Assembly (NCBI GenBank): GCA_040751985.1
Contig: JBFMFU010000081.1
Coordinates: 62,001-126,000, forward strand
Length of the DNA stretch: 64,000 bases
Direction: 5' to 3'
DNA from: Desulfoferula sp040751985
Lineage (GTDB): Bacteria > Desulfobacterota > Desulfarculia > Desulfarculales > Desulfarculaceae
Shown: piece by piece, positions 1 through 8,696 of the stretch
Numbering within the stretch: the stretch's first letter is position 1
How the letters are laid out: every line of letters begins with the position of its first letter
The notes under the pieces: generated by a model
Databases searched by the model: none
The model's input: only the letters and a program-made list of their open reading frames with translations
What the model was told of the DNA's origin: nothing
Position numbers and translations under genes: made by a program

Positions 1-1095
1 ACCCCCGGCGGCCTGGCCGAGTCCATGCGCCAGATGGTCAAGGAGATCATGGCCTGCCCCCTGCCCCTGGTGGTGTACGTGGCCCCGCCTGGGGCCCGGG
101 CCACCAGCGCCGGCGCCTTCCTGGTGCTGGCCGCGCCCCTGGCGGCCATGGCCCCGGCCACCCACCTGGGCGCGGCCCATCCGGTGGGGGCCGGCGGCGG
201 CGACATCAAGGGCACCATGGGCGAGAAGGCGGTCAGCGACCTCAAGGCCCTGGCCGTGAGCCTGGCCAAGCGCCGGGGCCGCGACGCCAAGCTGGCCGAG
301 GAGATGGTCACCAAGTCCGTGAGCTACGACGCCAGCCAGGCCCTGCAACTGAAGCTGGTGGACCTGGTGGCCCGGGACCTGGGCAGCCTGCTCAAAGCCC
401 TGGAGGGCCGCACGGTGGCCACCAGCGACGGCCCCAGGCAGATCAGCACCGCGGGCAAGGCCCTGCGCTTCTACCAGCCCGGCTGGCGGGACAAGCTGCT
501 CTCGGCCCTGGCCAGCCCCAATCTGGCCTACATTCTGCTGATGATCGGCCTGGCCGGGATCTACTTCGAGTTGAGCCACCCCGGCGCGGTGTTCCCGGCC
601 GTGATCGGCGGCCTGAGCCTGATCCTGGCCTTCTTCGCCATGAGCGCCCTGCCGGTGAGCTACGCGGGCTTGGCCCTGATCGGCCTGGCGGTGGTGCTGT
701 TCTTCGCCGAGATAAAGATCGTCTCCTACGGCCTGCTCTCCCTGGGCGGGGCGGTGTCGCTGATTCTGGGCTCCATCATGCTGTTCGAGTCCGGGGACAC
801 GGTGCTGGCCATCTCCCTGGTGGTCCTGGTGCCCACGGCCCTGTGCGTCATCGCCTTCTTCGCCGGCGTGGCCTACCTGGCCGGCAAGGCCCAGCTTAAA
901 AAGAGCGCCACCGGCCAAGAGGGGCTCATCGGCTCGTTCGGAGTGGTGGTGGACACCACCCGGGTGCGGGTGCTGGGCGAGCTGTGGAGCTACAAGAGCA
1001 AGACGCCCCTCACCCCCGGCCAGGGGGTGATAGTGACCGCCACCCACGGGCTGACCGTGGAGGTGGAGCCGGCCCAGCCCCCGCAAATGCCTTAA
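1..1095 (+). CDS. nfeD: NfeD-family membrane serine protease (5' truncated)
   Basis: The reading frame is open from the first base, so the true start lies upstream; the visible part has 364 residues. The first residues, TPGGLAES, match the ClpP-fold oxyanion region of NfeD/1510-N proteases. The motif GARATSAGAF carries the likely nucleophile Ser (codon 106-108), and a Lys in GEKAVSDLKAL is a candidate for the partner base of the Ser-Lys dyad. After the protease domain come several membrane segments (nt about 500-890) and a C-terminal OB-fold NfeD domain (nt about 920-1080). Characterised family members cleave the C-terminus of the stomatin-like protein encoded next to them. That partner gene follows here after 36 bases, so the pair is probably co-transcribed. 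Confidence 0.9.
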   Translation, partial: TPGGLAESMRQMVKEIMACPLPLVVYVAPPGARATSAGAFLVLAAPLAAMAPATHLGAAHPVGAGGGDIKGTMGEKAVSDLKALAVSLAKRRGRDAKLAEEMVTKSVSYDASQALQLKLVDLVARDLGSLLKALEGRTVATSDGPRQISTAGKALRFYQPGWRDKLLSALASPNLAYILLMIGLAGIYFELSHPGAVFPAVIGGLSLILAFFAMSALPVSYAGLALIGLAVVLFFAEIKIVSYGLLSLGGAVSLILGSIMLFESGDTVLAISLVVLVPTALCVIAFFAGVAYLAGKAQLKKSATGQEGLIGSFGVVVDTTRVRVLGELWSYKSKTPLTPGQGVIVTATHGLTVEVEPAQPPQMP

Positions 1096-1131
1096 ACCCA
1101 TACCCTCGCCAGAGGGAGGAGGAAATTAGAC

Positions 1132-1926
1132 ATGGGCAGCATCATAAGCTTCTTCGAGGCCATCTTGGGCGGCCTGCTGCCGGTGGTGATCCTGGTCATC
1201 CTGTTCCTGGCCACCTCCCTGCGCGTGCTCAAGGAGTACGAGCGGGGCGTGATCTTCCGCCTGGGCCGGGTGATCGCCGCCAAGGGTCCGGGCCTGATCA
1301 TCCTCATCCCCATCATCGACCGCATGATCAAGGTGAGCCTGCGCACCGTGGCCATGGACGTGGAGCCCCAAGACGTGATCACTCGGGACAACGTGTCCAT
1401 CAAGGTCAACGCGGTGATCTACTTCCGGGTCATGGACCCGGTCAACGCGGTGATCCAGGTGGAGAACTACCTCTTCGCCACCAGCCAGTTGGCCCAGACC
1501 ACCCTGCGCAGCGTCTGCGGCCAGGTGGAGCTGGACGACCTGCTCAGCGAGCGCGATAAGATCAACAGCGAGCTGCAGCAGATCCTGGACCAGCACACCG
1601 ACCCCTGGGGCATCAAGGTGAGCACCGTGGAGGTCAAGCACATCGACCTGCCCCAGGAGATGCAGCGGGCCATGGCCCGCCAGGCCGAGGCCGAACGCGA
1701 GCGGCGGGCCAAGGTGATCAACGCCGAGGGCGAGTACCAGGCGGCCGAGAAGCTGGCCCAGGCTGCGGAGATCATCTCCGTTCATCCTCAGGCCCTGCAG
1801 CTGCGCTACTTGCAAACTTTGCGCGAGGTCGCCAGCGAGAACAACTCCACCACCCTGTTCCCGCTGCCCCTGGACCTGTTCAAGCCGTTTTTGAAATTTG
1901 TTGAAAAGACCGGCTCTAGCGAGTAA
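1132..1926 (+). CDS. Slipin/stomatin-like SPFH membrane protein
   Basis: The protein has 264 residues. It has an N-terminal membrane segment (about residues 12-30), then a stomatin/SPFH domain beginning YERGVIFRLGRV and running to about residue 200. A short Ala/Glu/Arg-rich coiled-coil stretch follows (QAEAERERRAKVINAEGEY). Length and layout fit the bacterial slipin group that is coupled to NfeD. A strong GGAGGA-type ribosome binding site lies just before the ATG. The family forms oligomeric membrane microdomain scaffolds. The NfeD protease encoded immediately upstream is its usual processing partner, by analogy with PH1510/PH1511. Confidence 0.93.
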   Translation: MGSIISFFEAILGGLLPVVILVILFLATSLRVLKEYERGVIFRLGRVIAAKGPGLIILIPIIDRMIKVSLRTVAMDVEPQDVITRDNVSIKVNAVIYFRVMDPVNAVIQVENYLFATSQLAQTTLRSVCGQVELDDLLSERDKINSELQQILDQHTDPWGIKVSTVEVKHIDLPQEMQRAMARQAEAERERRAKVINAEGEYQAAEKLAQAAEIISVHPQALQLRYLQTLREVASENNSTTLFPLPLDLFKPFLKFVEKTGSSE

Positions 1927-1994
1927 ACTCCACCACCTAGCATGGACACCGGCCAGGCCGCCTACGGCCTGGGGATTTTGCAGAGAGGATGATC

Positions 1995-2372
1995 ATGGCA
2001 GACGAGCCCCAAGAGCAGACCGCAGAGGCCGCGGCCCCGGCCAAGCAGCCGCCCCAACCCAAGAAGCCCTTGGACCGGATGACCGCCAAGGAGCTGCGGG
2101 AGTACGCCCTGGAGCTGGGCGGCATCGTGGGCGTGCACGGCATGAACAAGGAAGAGCTGCTGACGGCCATCAAGGCCGGCCTGGGCATCACCGATGAATC
2201 CGGCGCCAAGCTCTTCGCCAAGGAGATCCACGCGGTCAAGGGCCAGATCAAGGGCCTGAAGACCAAGCGCGACGAGGCCCGCCAGACCGGCGACGCCAAG
2301 AAGGTGGACAGCCTGCGCCGCCGCATCTCCCGCCTAAAGAAGAAGACCCGCCGCCTGGCAGCCGCAGGCTAG
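1995..2372 (+). CDS. Small Rho_N-domain-like protein
   Basis: The protein has about 125 residues. An Ala/Pro/Gln-rich N-terminus leads into MTAKELREYALELGGIVG...MNKEELLTAI, which resembles the Rho termination factor N-terminal (SAP-like) helical domain. The rest is a highly basic helix rich in Lys and Arg ending in RRISRLKKKTRRLAAAG, suggesting nucleic-acid binding. An ATG at 1989 abuts the GAGAGG motif directly. The ATG at 1995 leaves a proper six-base spacing and is preferred. The next gene starts two bases after the stop, so the two are probably translated together. No catalytic part of Rho is present, and the function is unknown. Confidence 0.75.
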   Translation: MADEPQEQTAEAAAPAKQPPQPKKPLDRMTAKELREYALELGGIVGVHGMNKEELLTAIKAGLGITDESGAKLFAKEIHAVKGQIKGLKTKRDEARQTGDAKKVDSLRRRISRLKKKTRRLAAAG

Positions 2373-2374
2373 CC

Positions 2375-2929
2375 GTGGACTACGCGGCCGGCCTGGAGCT
2401 ACTCAAGAACCAGGTCAGCGACGAGCGCATACTCAAGCATAGCCTGGCCTCGGCCGCGGTGCTGCGCGCATTGGCCCGGCGCCTGGGCCAGGACGAGGAG
2501 CTCTGGGCCCTGGCGGGCCTGCTGCACGACCTGGACTACGAACAGACCGCCCAGGACATGGCCCGCCACGGCCTTGTGAGCGCCGACCTGCTGAGCCAGG
2601 CCGGCGCGCCGGCCGAGATCATCGAGGCCGTCAAGGCCCACAACGCCGAGAACCTGGGCCTGGCCCGCACCACCCCCCTGGACCTGGCCCTCACCGCCGG
2701 CGAGACCATCACCGGCCTGGTCATCGCCACCACCCTGGTCTACCCGGACAAGAAGCTGGCCAGCGTCAAGCCTAAGAGCGTGACCAAGCGCATGAAGGAA
2801 AAGGCCTTCGCGGCCAGCGTCAACCGCGAGCACATCCTGCTCTGCGAGAAGCTCGATATTCCCTTGCCCGAGTTCAGCGCCCTGGCCGTGGAGGCCATGG
2901 TCGGCATAAGCGACGAGCTGGGCCTTTAG
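2375..2929 (+). CDS. HD-domain (HDIG-type) putative metal-dependent phosphohydrolase
   Basis: The protein has 184 residues and starts at a GTG two bases after the preceding stop. HD-superfamily signatures are visible: His in ILKHSLASAAVLRAL, the HD pair in LAGLLHDLDYEQ (about residues 48-59), and a further His in IEAVKAHNAENLG. The pattern is that of small HDIG proteins, which bind divalent metals and hydrolyse phosphate esters such as nucleotides. The substrate cannot be told from sequence. Tight spacing suggests co-expression with the Rho_N-like gene. Confidence 0.85.
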   Translation: MDYAAGLELLKNQVSDERILKHSLASAAVLRALARRLGQDEELWALAGLLHDLDYEQTAQDMARHGLVSADLLSQAGAPAEIIEAVKAHNAENLGLARTTPLDLALTAGETITGLVIATTLVYPDKKLASVKPKSVTKRMKEKAFAASVNREHILLCEKLDIPLPEFSALAVEAMVGISDELGL

Positions 2930-3031
2930 CCGACAATTTTTCGCTTGCCGGTGCGCCGCCTGGGCGCGCCGAGGCCCTTGCTTCTGGCCGGGCGCCGGCT
3001 TAAGCTGAGGGCATAAGCACAGAGGGCCGCG

Positions 3032-3643
3032 GTGATCCTGGAGATCAACCCAGATAATCCCCAGCCCCGCTTGATCAAGCGGGTGGTGGCGGTGTTGGAG
3101 GAAGGCGGGGTGGTGGCCTATCCCACGGACACCATCTACGGCCTGGGCTGCGACATCACCAACAAGCGCGCCCTGCGCCGCCTGCACCAGATCAAGCGCC
3201 AACCCGAGACGAAGCCCTTCTCCTTCATCTGCCCGGACCTGAAAGACCTGAGCCGCTACGCCCTGGTGACCAACTACGCCTACAAAACCCTGCGCCGGCT
3301 GCTGCCCGGACCCTACACCTTCGTCCTCTCCGGCTCGCGCCAGGTGCCCAAGATGATGCTCACTCGGCGCAAAACCGCCGGCATCCGGGTGCCCAACCAC
3401 CCCATCCCCGTGGCCATCGTGGAGACCCTGGGCCGGCCCCTGGCCAGCGCCAGCGCCACCGACCCCGAGGGCCGCGAGTTGGTGGACGCCTGGGAGATCG
3501 AGCAGGCCCTGGGGCATCAGCTGGACCTAGTGGTGGACGGCGGCCCGGTGCCGGGGGTGGTCTCCTCGGTGATCAGCCTGGTGGACGACCAGCCGGTGGT
3601 GCTGCGCGAGGGCGCGGGGCCGGTGGAGGAGTTCCTGCGCTAG
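3032..3643 (+). CDS. YciO/Sua5/YrdC-family protein
   Basis: The protein has 203 residues with a GTG start. It carries the YrdC fold signature VVAYPTDTIYGLGCDI near residue 30, KPFSFICPDL, a basic stretch LTRRKTAGIRVPNHP, and a C-terminal VVDGGPVPGVVSSVISL. Length and residues fit the YciO branch, about 206 residues, better than the longer Sua5. YrdC/Sua5 proteins make threonylcarbamoyl-AMP for the t6A37 modification of tRNA. YciO proteins are close relatives whose activity is less certain. It may or may not be the cell's main TsaC enzyme. Confidence 0.88.
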   Translation: MILEINPDNPQPRLIKRVVAVLEEGGVVAYPTDTIYGLGCDITNKRALRRLHQIKRQPETKPFSFICPDLKDLSRYALVTNYAYKTLRRLLPGPYTFVLSGSRQVPKMMLTRRKTAGIRVPNHPIPVAIVETLGRPLASASATDPEGRELVDAWEIEQALGHQLDLVVDGGPVPGVVSSVISLVDDQPVVLREGAGPVEEFLR

Positions 3644-3663
3644 GCCCCTGGGCGGGAGAGGAC

Positions 3664-4359
3664 ATGCAGAAGATAGGCATCGTGGGCGGCCTGGGCCCGG
3701 AGTCCACCTTGGACTACTACAAGGGCATCATCCAGGCCTTTGCCCAGACCAGTGGCGGCTACAACTACCCGCAGATATTCATGCACAGCCTCAACCTGGG
3801 GCAGGTCCTGGAGATGCTCGCCGCCGGGGCCTGGGAGCGCCTGGCCGACCTCTTGGTGGACAGCCTGCAGGCCCTGCACCGGGCCGGCGCCCAGTTCGCG
3901 GCCATCGCCGCCAACACCCCGCACCTGGTCTTCGATCAGGTCCAGGCCCGCTCGCCCCTGCCCCTCATTAGCATTGTGGAGGCGGCCTGCGCCAGGGCCC
4001 GCGCCCTGGACCTGCGCCGGCCGGGCCTACTGGGCACCCGCACCACCATGCAATCCGACCTCTACCAGCGCTGCTTCGCGCCCCAGGGCATGACCGTGCT
4101 GACGCCCGGCGAAGAAGACCAAGAGCTGATTCAGCAGCGGCTCATGACCGAGATCGAGCTGGGCATATTCAAGGACTCCACCCGGCAGGAGCTGCTGGAC
4201 ATTGTGCGCCGCCTGCAGCAGGCCCAAGGGATCGACTCGGTGATCCTGGGCTGCACCGAGCTGCCCCTGATCCTGGACCGCGACCAGTTCGGCCTGCCCT
4301 TTTTGAACACCACCGCCGTTCACGTCCAGGCCATCGTGGATTATTGCCGCAGGAGCTAG
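3664..4359 (+). CDS. Aspartate/glutamate racemase-family protein
   Basis: The protein has 231 residues and begins MQKIGIVGGLGPESTLDYY, the hallmark of the Asp/Glu racemase superfamily. The second catalytic Cys is present in ILGCTELPLIL (about residue 197). The position of the first catalytic Cys, usually in a (C/T)NT.H motif, reads AANTPH, so Ala stands where Cys or Thr is expected. Related enzymes use Thr/Cys pairs for stereospecific activity, so this protein may have altered specificity or reduced racemisation. It follows the YciO gene by 20 bases and converges with the next gene. Confidence 0.85.
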   Translation: MQKIGIVGGLGPESTLDYYKGIIQAFAQTSGGYNYPQIFMHSLNLGQVLEMLAAGAWERLADLLVDSLQALHRAGAQFAAIAANTPHLVFDQVQARSPLPLISIVEAACARARALDLRRPGLLGTRTTMQSDLYQRCFAPQGMTVLTPGEEDQELIQQRLMTEIELGIFKDSTRQELLDIVRRLQQAQGIDSVILGCTELPLILDRDQFGLPFLNTTAVHVQAIVDYCRRS

Positions 4360-4375
4360 GCGCGGACGATTGTCG

Positions 4376-5146
4376 CTAGGCCTTGGGCGGCAGGGGCCGC
4401 TCCAGGTACAGCAGGGTGCCGCCCACCGCGGCCAAAGGCAGCAGGGCGAAGTTGACCAGCGGCACCAGGCCCAGCACCAGGGCCGCGCTGCCGAAGCCCA
4501 GCCAGCCCAGGCCCATGCCCCGCACGTAGGCCATCTTCTGGCGCAGGCCCAGACCCCGGCGGTCCAGGGGGTAGTCGATGAACTCCAGGGCCAAAAAGAA
4601 GCTGGTGACCAGCCAGGCCAGGGCCGCGTAGATGAGGCCGCCCAGGCCGGGCAGCAGGTTGACCAACAAAAGCGGCAGCATCACCGCCAGAAACAAGAGT
4701 AGGCGCAGGATGCTCTGGCGCACCACCCGCAGCAGGTCGCGCAGCAGGCCTGTGCTGTGGGCGGGCGCGCCCAGGGGAGCGTCCGGCACCAGGCGCTCGG
4801 TGCGGCGGGTGAGCAGCTCCAGGAAGGGCTCGCAGACGACGCGGCCCACCACGGCGAAGAGATAGACCTCCAGGGCCAAGAGAGCCAGGAACAGCAGCAC
4901 CAGCAGCAGATAGATCAGGGCCTGCCACCACCAGCCCTGGCCGGCCGGCAGCAGGCCGCGCACCCACTGTCCCAGGTGGGTGTAGCTGAACCAGAAGAAC
5001 ACGGCGAACAGGGCCAGGTTGATAATAAAGGGCAGGAAGGCCAGCCACCACAGCTGGGTGTGGCGCCAGATGAAGGCCAGGGCTTTCAGGGGCGCGGCGG
5101 CGCCACGGGCAAAGGCCAGGGGGCTGAGCTTGTCCGGGGGCCTCAC
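4376..5146 (-). CDS. EI24/CysZ-like integral membrane protein
   Basis: The protein has 256 residues and starts at GTG, overlapping the sppA stop as GTGA. Hydrophobic segments lie at about residues 30-55, 73-105, 150-190 and 205-245. The N-terminus LSPLAFARGAAAPLKALAF and the long helical hairpins resemble the EI24 (Pfam) family, whose best-known bacterial member is the sulfate transporter CysZ. No neighbouring sulfate-assimilation genes are present, so sulfate transport is not implied. It is the last gene of the hisC-cmk-rpsA-sppA operon. Confidence 0.75.
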   Translation of the reverse strand: MRPPDKLSPLAFARGAAAPLKALAFIWRHTQLWWLAFLPFIINLALFAVFFWFSYTHLGQWVRGLLPAGQGWWWQALIYLLLVLLFLALLALEVYLFAVVGRVVCEPFLELLTRRTERLVPDAPLGAPAHSTGLLRDLLRVVRQSILRLLLFLAVMLPLLLVNLLPGLGGLIYAALAWLVTSFFLALEFIDYPLDRRGLGLRQKMAYVRGMGLGWLGFGSAALVLGLVPLVNFALLPLAAVGGTLLYLERPLPPKA

Positions 5147-6042
5147 GGAGCCGGGCTGGGCGGCTGGTAGCGGTACTGCAGGATGGCGTTGTTGCCGCTC
5201 AGCTCACTCAGCAGGTCCCGGAGAAACGAGTGCAGCTCATCGCGCAGCAGGCGCGCCAGCCAGGACTTTTTGGAGTCGCTGGGCCAGACCAGCTCTGGCC
5301 GGCCCTTGACGCCGCCCAGCTTGGCCGCCAGGTCCACTGCATCCTCGAAGTTGCCGATGGCGTCCACCAGGCCCAGCTTTTTGGCCCGCTGGCCGGAGAT
5401 CACCCCGCCGTTGGCCAGCTTGGCCACCTCGGCCGGGTCCAGGCGCCGGGCCCGGGCCACGTCGGCCACGAACTGCTTGTGGGTCTCGTCGATGAGCTGC
5501 TGCAGGTTGCGCCGCTCGGCCTCGGACAGGGGCCGGGTGGGCATGCCCGCGCCCTTGAGCTCGCCGGAGCGCACGGTCTGCATCTTCAGGCCGATCTTCT
5601 GCATCAGCTCGTGGGCGTCGGGGATGTTGATGATCACGCCGATGGAGCCGGTGATGGTGCCGGGCATGGCCAGAATCTTGCTGCAGGGGGCCAGCACGTA
5701 GTAGCCGCCGCTGGCGGCCACCGAGCCCATGGAGCCCACCACCGGCTTGACCCGGGCGGTGCGCAACACCTCGCGGTACATCTCCTGGCTGGCGGCCACG
5801 CCGCCGCCGCCGGACTCCATGCGGATCACGATGGCCTTGATGGATCTGTCGCGGCGGAACTTGATCATGGCCTCGTTAAAGGGGCGGGAGTACTGGATCA
5901 GCCCATAAACGGGCACCACGCCCACCTTGCCACCGAAAAGGGCCGTGCCGTCACGCTGCTTGATCAACAGCAGTCCGCCGGCGAACACGGCCACGATCAG
6001 GGCGCAGACCCCCAGGGCCAGCAGCAAGGGATGCTTTTTCAT
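5143..6042 (-). CDS. sppA: Signal peptide peptidase SppA, S49 family
   Basis: The protein has 299 residues with one N-terminal membrane anchor (residues 7-27). The S49 fold is shown by KAIVIRMESGGGGVAASQEM and by VGSMGSVAASGGYYVLAPC, which holds the catalytic Ser. The Lys of the dyad is expected in the LKMQTVRSGELKGAGMPTR region. The short form (about 300 residues) corresponds to the single-domain SppA of Gram-positives and many deltaproteobacteria. It degrades cleaved signal peptides in the membrane. It sits 31 bases after rpsA and overlaps the EI24 gene. Confidence 0.92.
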   Translation of the reverse strand: MKKHPLLLALGVCALIVAVFAGGLLLIKQRDGTALFGGKVGVVPVYGLIQYSRPFNEAMIKFRRDRSIKAIVIRMESGGGGVAASQEMYREVLRTARVKPVVGSMGSVAASGGYYVLAPCSKILAMPGTITGSIGVIINIPDAHELMQKIGLKMQTVRSGELKGAGMPTRPLSEAERRNLQQLIDETHKQFVADVARARRLDPAEVAKLANGGVISGQRAKKLGLVDAIGNFEDAVDLAAKLGGVKGRPELVWPSDSKKSWLARLLRDELHSFLRDLLSELSGNNAILQYRYQPPSPAP

Positions 6043-6073
6043 GCACGGCCCCCTGGGTTAAAGGGGACTATCC

Positions 6074-7894
6074 TTAGGAAGCCTCGTCGTCGCGGGGCTT
6101 ACCGGCCGCCTGCGGCGCTTCTTCGGCCTCTTTCTGGGCCAGGCCTTCCTTCAAGAGGGCGCCCAGGTTGCTGGTGGCGGCTTGGGTGGAGTTGACGTAC
6201 TCGCTGTACACCTGGCGCTCGGCCTCCTCGTCCAGGCGGCGCATGGACAGGCCTATCTTGCGCTCGCGGCGGTTGACGCTGACCACCTTGGCCTCGATCA
6301 CGTCGTCCACGTTGAACATGCCCACCGGGGTCTTGATCTTGTCGTCGGAGATCTCGCTGACGTGGACCAGGCCCTCCACGCCCTCCTCCAGCTCCACGAA
6401 CAGGCCGAAGTCGGTGACGTTGGTGACCACGCCTTTGACCCGGGTGCCCACGCGGTACTTGTAGGGAATCTCCTCCCAGGGGTCGCCTTCCAGCTGCTTG
6501 ATGCCCAGAGAGAAGCGCTCGTTCTCGCGGTCGATGTTCAAGACGATGGCCTGCACCTCGTCGCCCTTCTTGTACAGCTCGCCGGGGTGCTTGATGCGTT
6601 TGGTCCAGGAGATGTCGCTGATGTGCACCAGGCCGTCGATGCCCTCGTCGATGCCGATGAACAGGCCGAAGTCGGTGATGTTCTTGATGCGGCCCTCGAT
6701 GGTGGTGCCCACGGGGTACTTCTCGGCGATGACATCCCAGGGGTTGGGCTCCACCTGCTTCATGCCCAGGCTGATGCGCTTCTGCTCGGGGTTGATGGAC
6801 AGCACCACTGCCTCGATGGTGTCGCCCACGCTGACGATCTTGGAGGGATGGCGCACCTTGCGGGTCCAGGACATCTCGCTGACGTGGATCAGGCCCTCGA
6901 TGCCCTCCTCCACCTCCACGAAGGCGCCGTAATCGGCCAGGCTCACCACCCGGCCCGACACGCGGGTGCCCACCGGGTAGCGCTCGGCGGCGTGGCTCCA
7001 GGGGTCTTCCTTGAGCTGCTTCAGGCCCAGGCTCACCCGCTCGCGCTCGCGGTCGAAGTTGAGCACCTTGACCTGAATCTCGTCGCCGATGGAGAACATC
7101 TCAGAGGGATGGCCCACTCGGCCCCAGCTCATGTCGGTGATGTGCAGCAGGCCGTCGATGCCGCCCAGGTCCACGAACACGCCGTAGTCGGTGATGTTCT
7201 TCACCACGCCGGTCATCACGCGGCCCTCTTCCAGGACCTGCAGGGTCTCGCGCTTCTTCTCCTCGCGCTCGCTCTCCAGCAGCACCCGGCGGCTGAGCAC
7301 GATGTTGGAGCGCTTCTTGTTGAACTTGAGAATCTTGAAGTCGAAGGTCTGGCCGATCAGGGCGTCCAGGTTGCGCACGGGCCTGAGGTCCACCTGGGAG
7401 CCGGGCAGGAAGGCGTTGACGCCGATATCCACGCTCATGCCGCCCTTGACCCGGCCCACGATGGTGCCGCTGATCATGCCGTCCTCGTTGTACACCCGGC
7501 TGATCTCGTCCCAGACCTTTATCTTGGCCGCCTTGTCCTTGGACAGGATGATGGTACCGTCCTCGTCCTCGGCGCGCTCCAGGAGCACGTCCACCTGCTG
7601 GCCCACCTTGGCCGTGATCTTGCCGTCCGGATCACGGAACTCGTTTATGCTGATCTGACCTTCTGACTTATAGCCGATGTCCACCACCACGTAGTCGTTC
7701 TCCACGGCCACGATGGTGCCCTTGGCCACCTCTCCCTCCTGGATGGTCCGGAAGGAGCGCTCATAGGCCTTTTCCAGCTCCTCGGGGGTGAGGTCGTCTT
7801 GGTTTTTACCGGCGGTTGCGGGCGCCTCGGAAGAGGCGGCGGCCACGGGGGCCTGTTCCTGGGTTTGGTCTTTGGTCAGATCGTTTTCGGCCAT
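6074..7894 (-). CDS. rpsA: 30S ribosomal protein S1
   Basis: The protein has 606 residues with an Ala/Gln/Glu-rich leader of about 45 residues, then six S1 (OB-fold) repeats at about 51-120, 142-205, 222-296, 307-383, 394-470 and 481-555. Repeats 3-6 carry the typical D(Y/F)G.F(V/I) and GL(V/L)H(I/V)(S/T) motifs; the first two are more divergent, as in Escherichia coli S1. S1 brings mRNA to the 30S subunit. The acidic C-terminal tail is short. It is placed after cmk, an order shared by many proteobacteria. Confidence 0.97.
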   Translation of the reverse strand: MAENDLTKDQTQEQAPVAAASSEAPATAGKNQDDLTPEELEKAYERSFRTIQEGEVAKGTIVAVENDYVVVDIGYKSEGQISINEFRDPDGKITAKVGQQVDVLLERAEDEDGTIILSKDKAAKIKVWDEISRVYNEDGMISGTIVGRVKGGMSVDIGVNAFLPGSQVDLRPVRNLDALIGQTFDFKILKFNKKRSNIVLSRRVLLESEREEKKRETLQVLEEGRVMTGVVKNITDYGVFVDLGGIDGLLHITDMSWGRVGHPSEMFSIGDEIQVKVLNFDRERERVSLGLKQLKEDPWSHAAERYPVGTRVSGRVVSLADYGAFVEVEEGIEGLIHVSEMSWTRKVRHPSKIVSVGDTIEAVVLSINPEQKRISLGMKQVEPNPWDVIAEKYPVGTTIEGRIKNITDFGLFIGIDEGIDGLVHISDISWTKRIKHPGELYKKGDEVQAIVLNIDRENERFSLGIKQLEGDPWEEIPYKYRVGTRVKGVVTNVTDFGLFVELEEGVEGLVHVSEISDDKIKTPVGMFNVDDVIEAKVVSVNRRERKIGLSMRRLDEEAERQVYSEYVNSTQAATSNLGALLKEGLAQKEAEEAPQAAGKPRDDEAS

Positions 7895-8022
7895 GTTCTT
7901 CGCTTCAATTCCCTAGTGGTTGTTAATGGCGGCTCTCCGGGCAGGGGCGTCCCGGCGCCACGGGTTCCAAGGTTAGATTTCCTACCAGATATTGGCGGCT
8001 TTTACAAGGTTTCATTGGGCTC

Positions 8023-8691
8023 TTACACCCTTGGGCGCAGCCGCGCCACCCGCTCCAGCAACCGGGCCACCACCTGCTCCAGGCTCAGGCGGCTGGTGTC
8101 CACCACCTCGGCGTCCGGGGCCGGCCGCAGGGGGCTCAGAGCCCGGGCCCGGTCGCGCTGGTCGCGGCGCTGCATCTGGGCCATCACCTGGGCCAAATCC
8201 GCCTCCTGCCCGGCCTGGCGCAGCTGCCGCCAGCGCCGGCGGGCCCTCTCCTCATCGGTGGCGGTCAGAAAAAACTTGGCCTCGGCGCCAGGAAAGACCA
8301 CGGTGCCCATGTCGCGGCCCTCGGCCACCAGGTCCCCGGCCCGGCCGGCGGCCCGCTGCAGCTGAAGCAGCCGGGCCCGCACCGGGGCCAGGGCCGAGAG
8401 CTGGCTGGCCAGTTGGCCCACGGACTCCTCGCGGATATAGGGCTCCACGTCTTGGCCGGCCAGCAGCACCAGGAAGCGGCCGCCCTGGGGCCGGGCCTCC
8501 AGATCCAGGCCGGGCAGCCAGGCAGCCAGGGACGCCTGGTCGGCCGGGTCCAGGCCGCTTTGGGCCGCGGCCAGGGCCACGGCCCGGTACAGGGCGCCGG
8601 TATCCAGGAAGGCGAAGCCCAGGGCCGCGGCCAGGGCCCGGCTCACGGACGACTTGCCAGCCCCGGCCGGTCCGTCTACGGTGACCACCAC
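8023..8691 (-). CDS. cmk: Cytidylate kinase
   Basis: The protein has 222 residues. The P-loop GPAGAGKSSVSRALA lies near the N-terminus, followed by FLDTGALYRA and the Cmk-specific LVAEGRDMGTVVFPGAEAKFFL with a RARRRW lid region. It phosphorylates CMP and dCMP. The frame is open far upstream, but GGAGGG at 8701-8706 sits nine bases before the GTG at 8691, which gives the usual family length, so that start is chosen. A GTG at 8688 is the alternative. It begins five bases after the hisC stop. Confidence 0.95.
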   Translation of the reverse strand: MVVTVDGPAGAGKSSVSRALAAALGFAFLDTGALYRAVALAAAQSGLDPADQASLAAWLPGLDLEARPQGGRFLVLLAGQDVEPYIREESVGQLASQLSALAPVRARLLQLQRAAGRAGDLVAEGRDMGTVVFPGAEAKFFLTATDEERARRRWRQLRQAGQEADLAQVMAQMQRRDQRDRARALSPLRPAPDAEVVDTSRLSLEQVVARLLERVARLRPRV

Positions 8692-8696
8692 CGCGC

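Noticed and set aside
782..792. GTTCGAGTCC resembling a tRNA T-arm
   Set aside because: It lies inside the nfeD coding sequence with no surrounding cloverleaf.
6182..7666. Long plus-strand ORF opposite rpsA
   Set aside because: It mirrors the S1 repeats on the other strand, and GC-rich codons create long shadow ORFs of this kind throughout the window.
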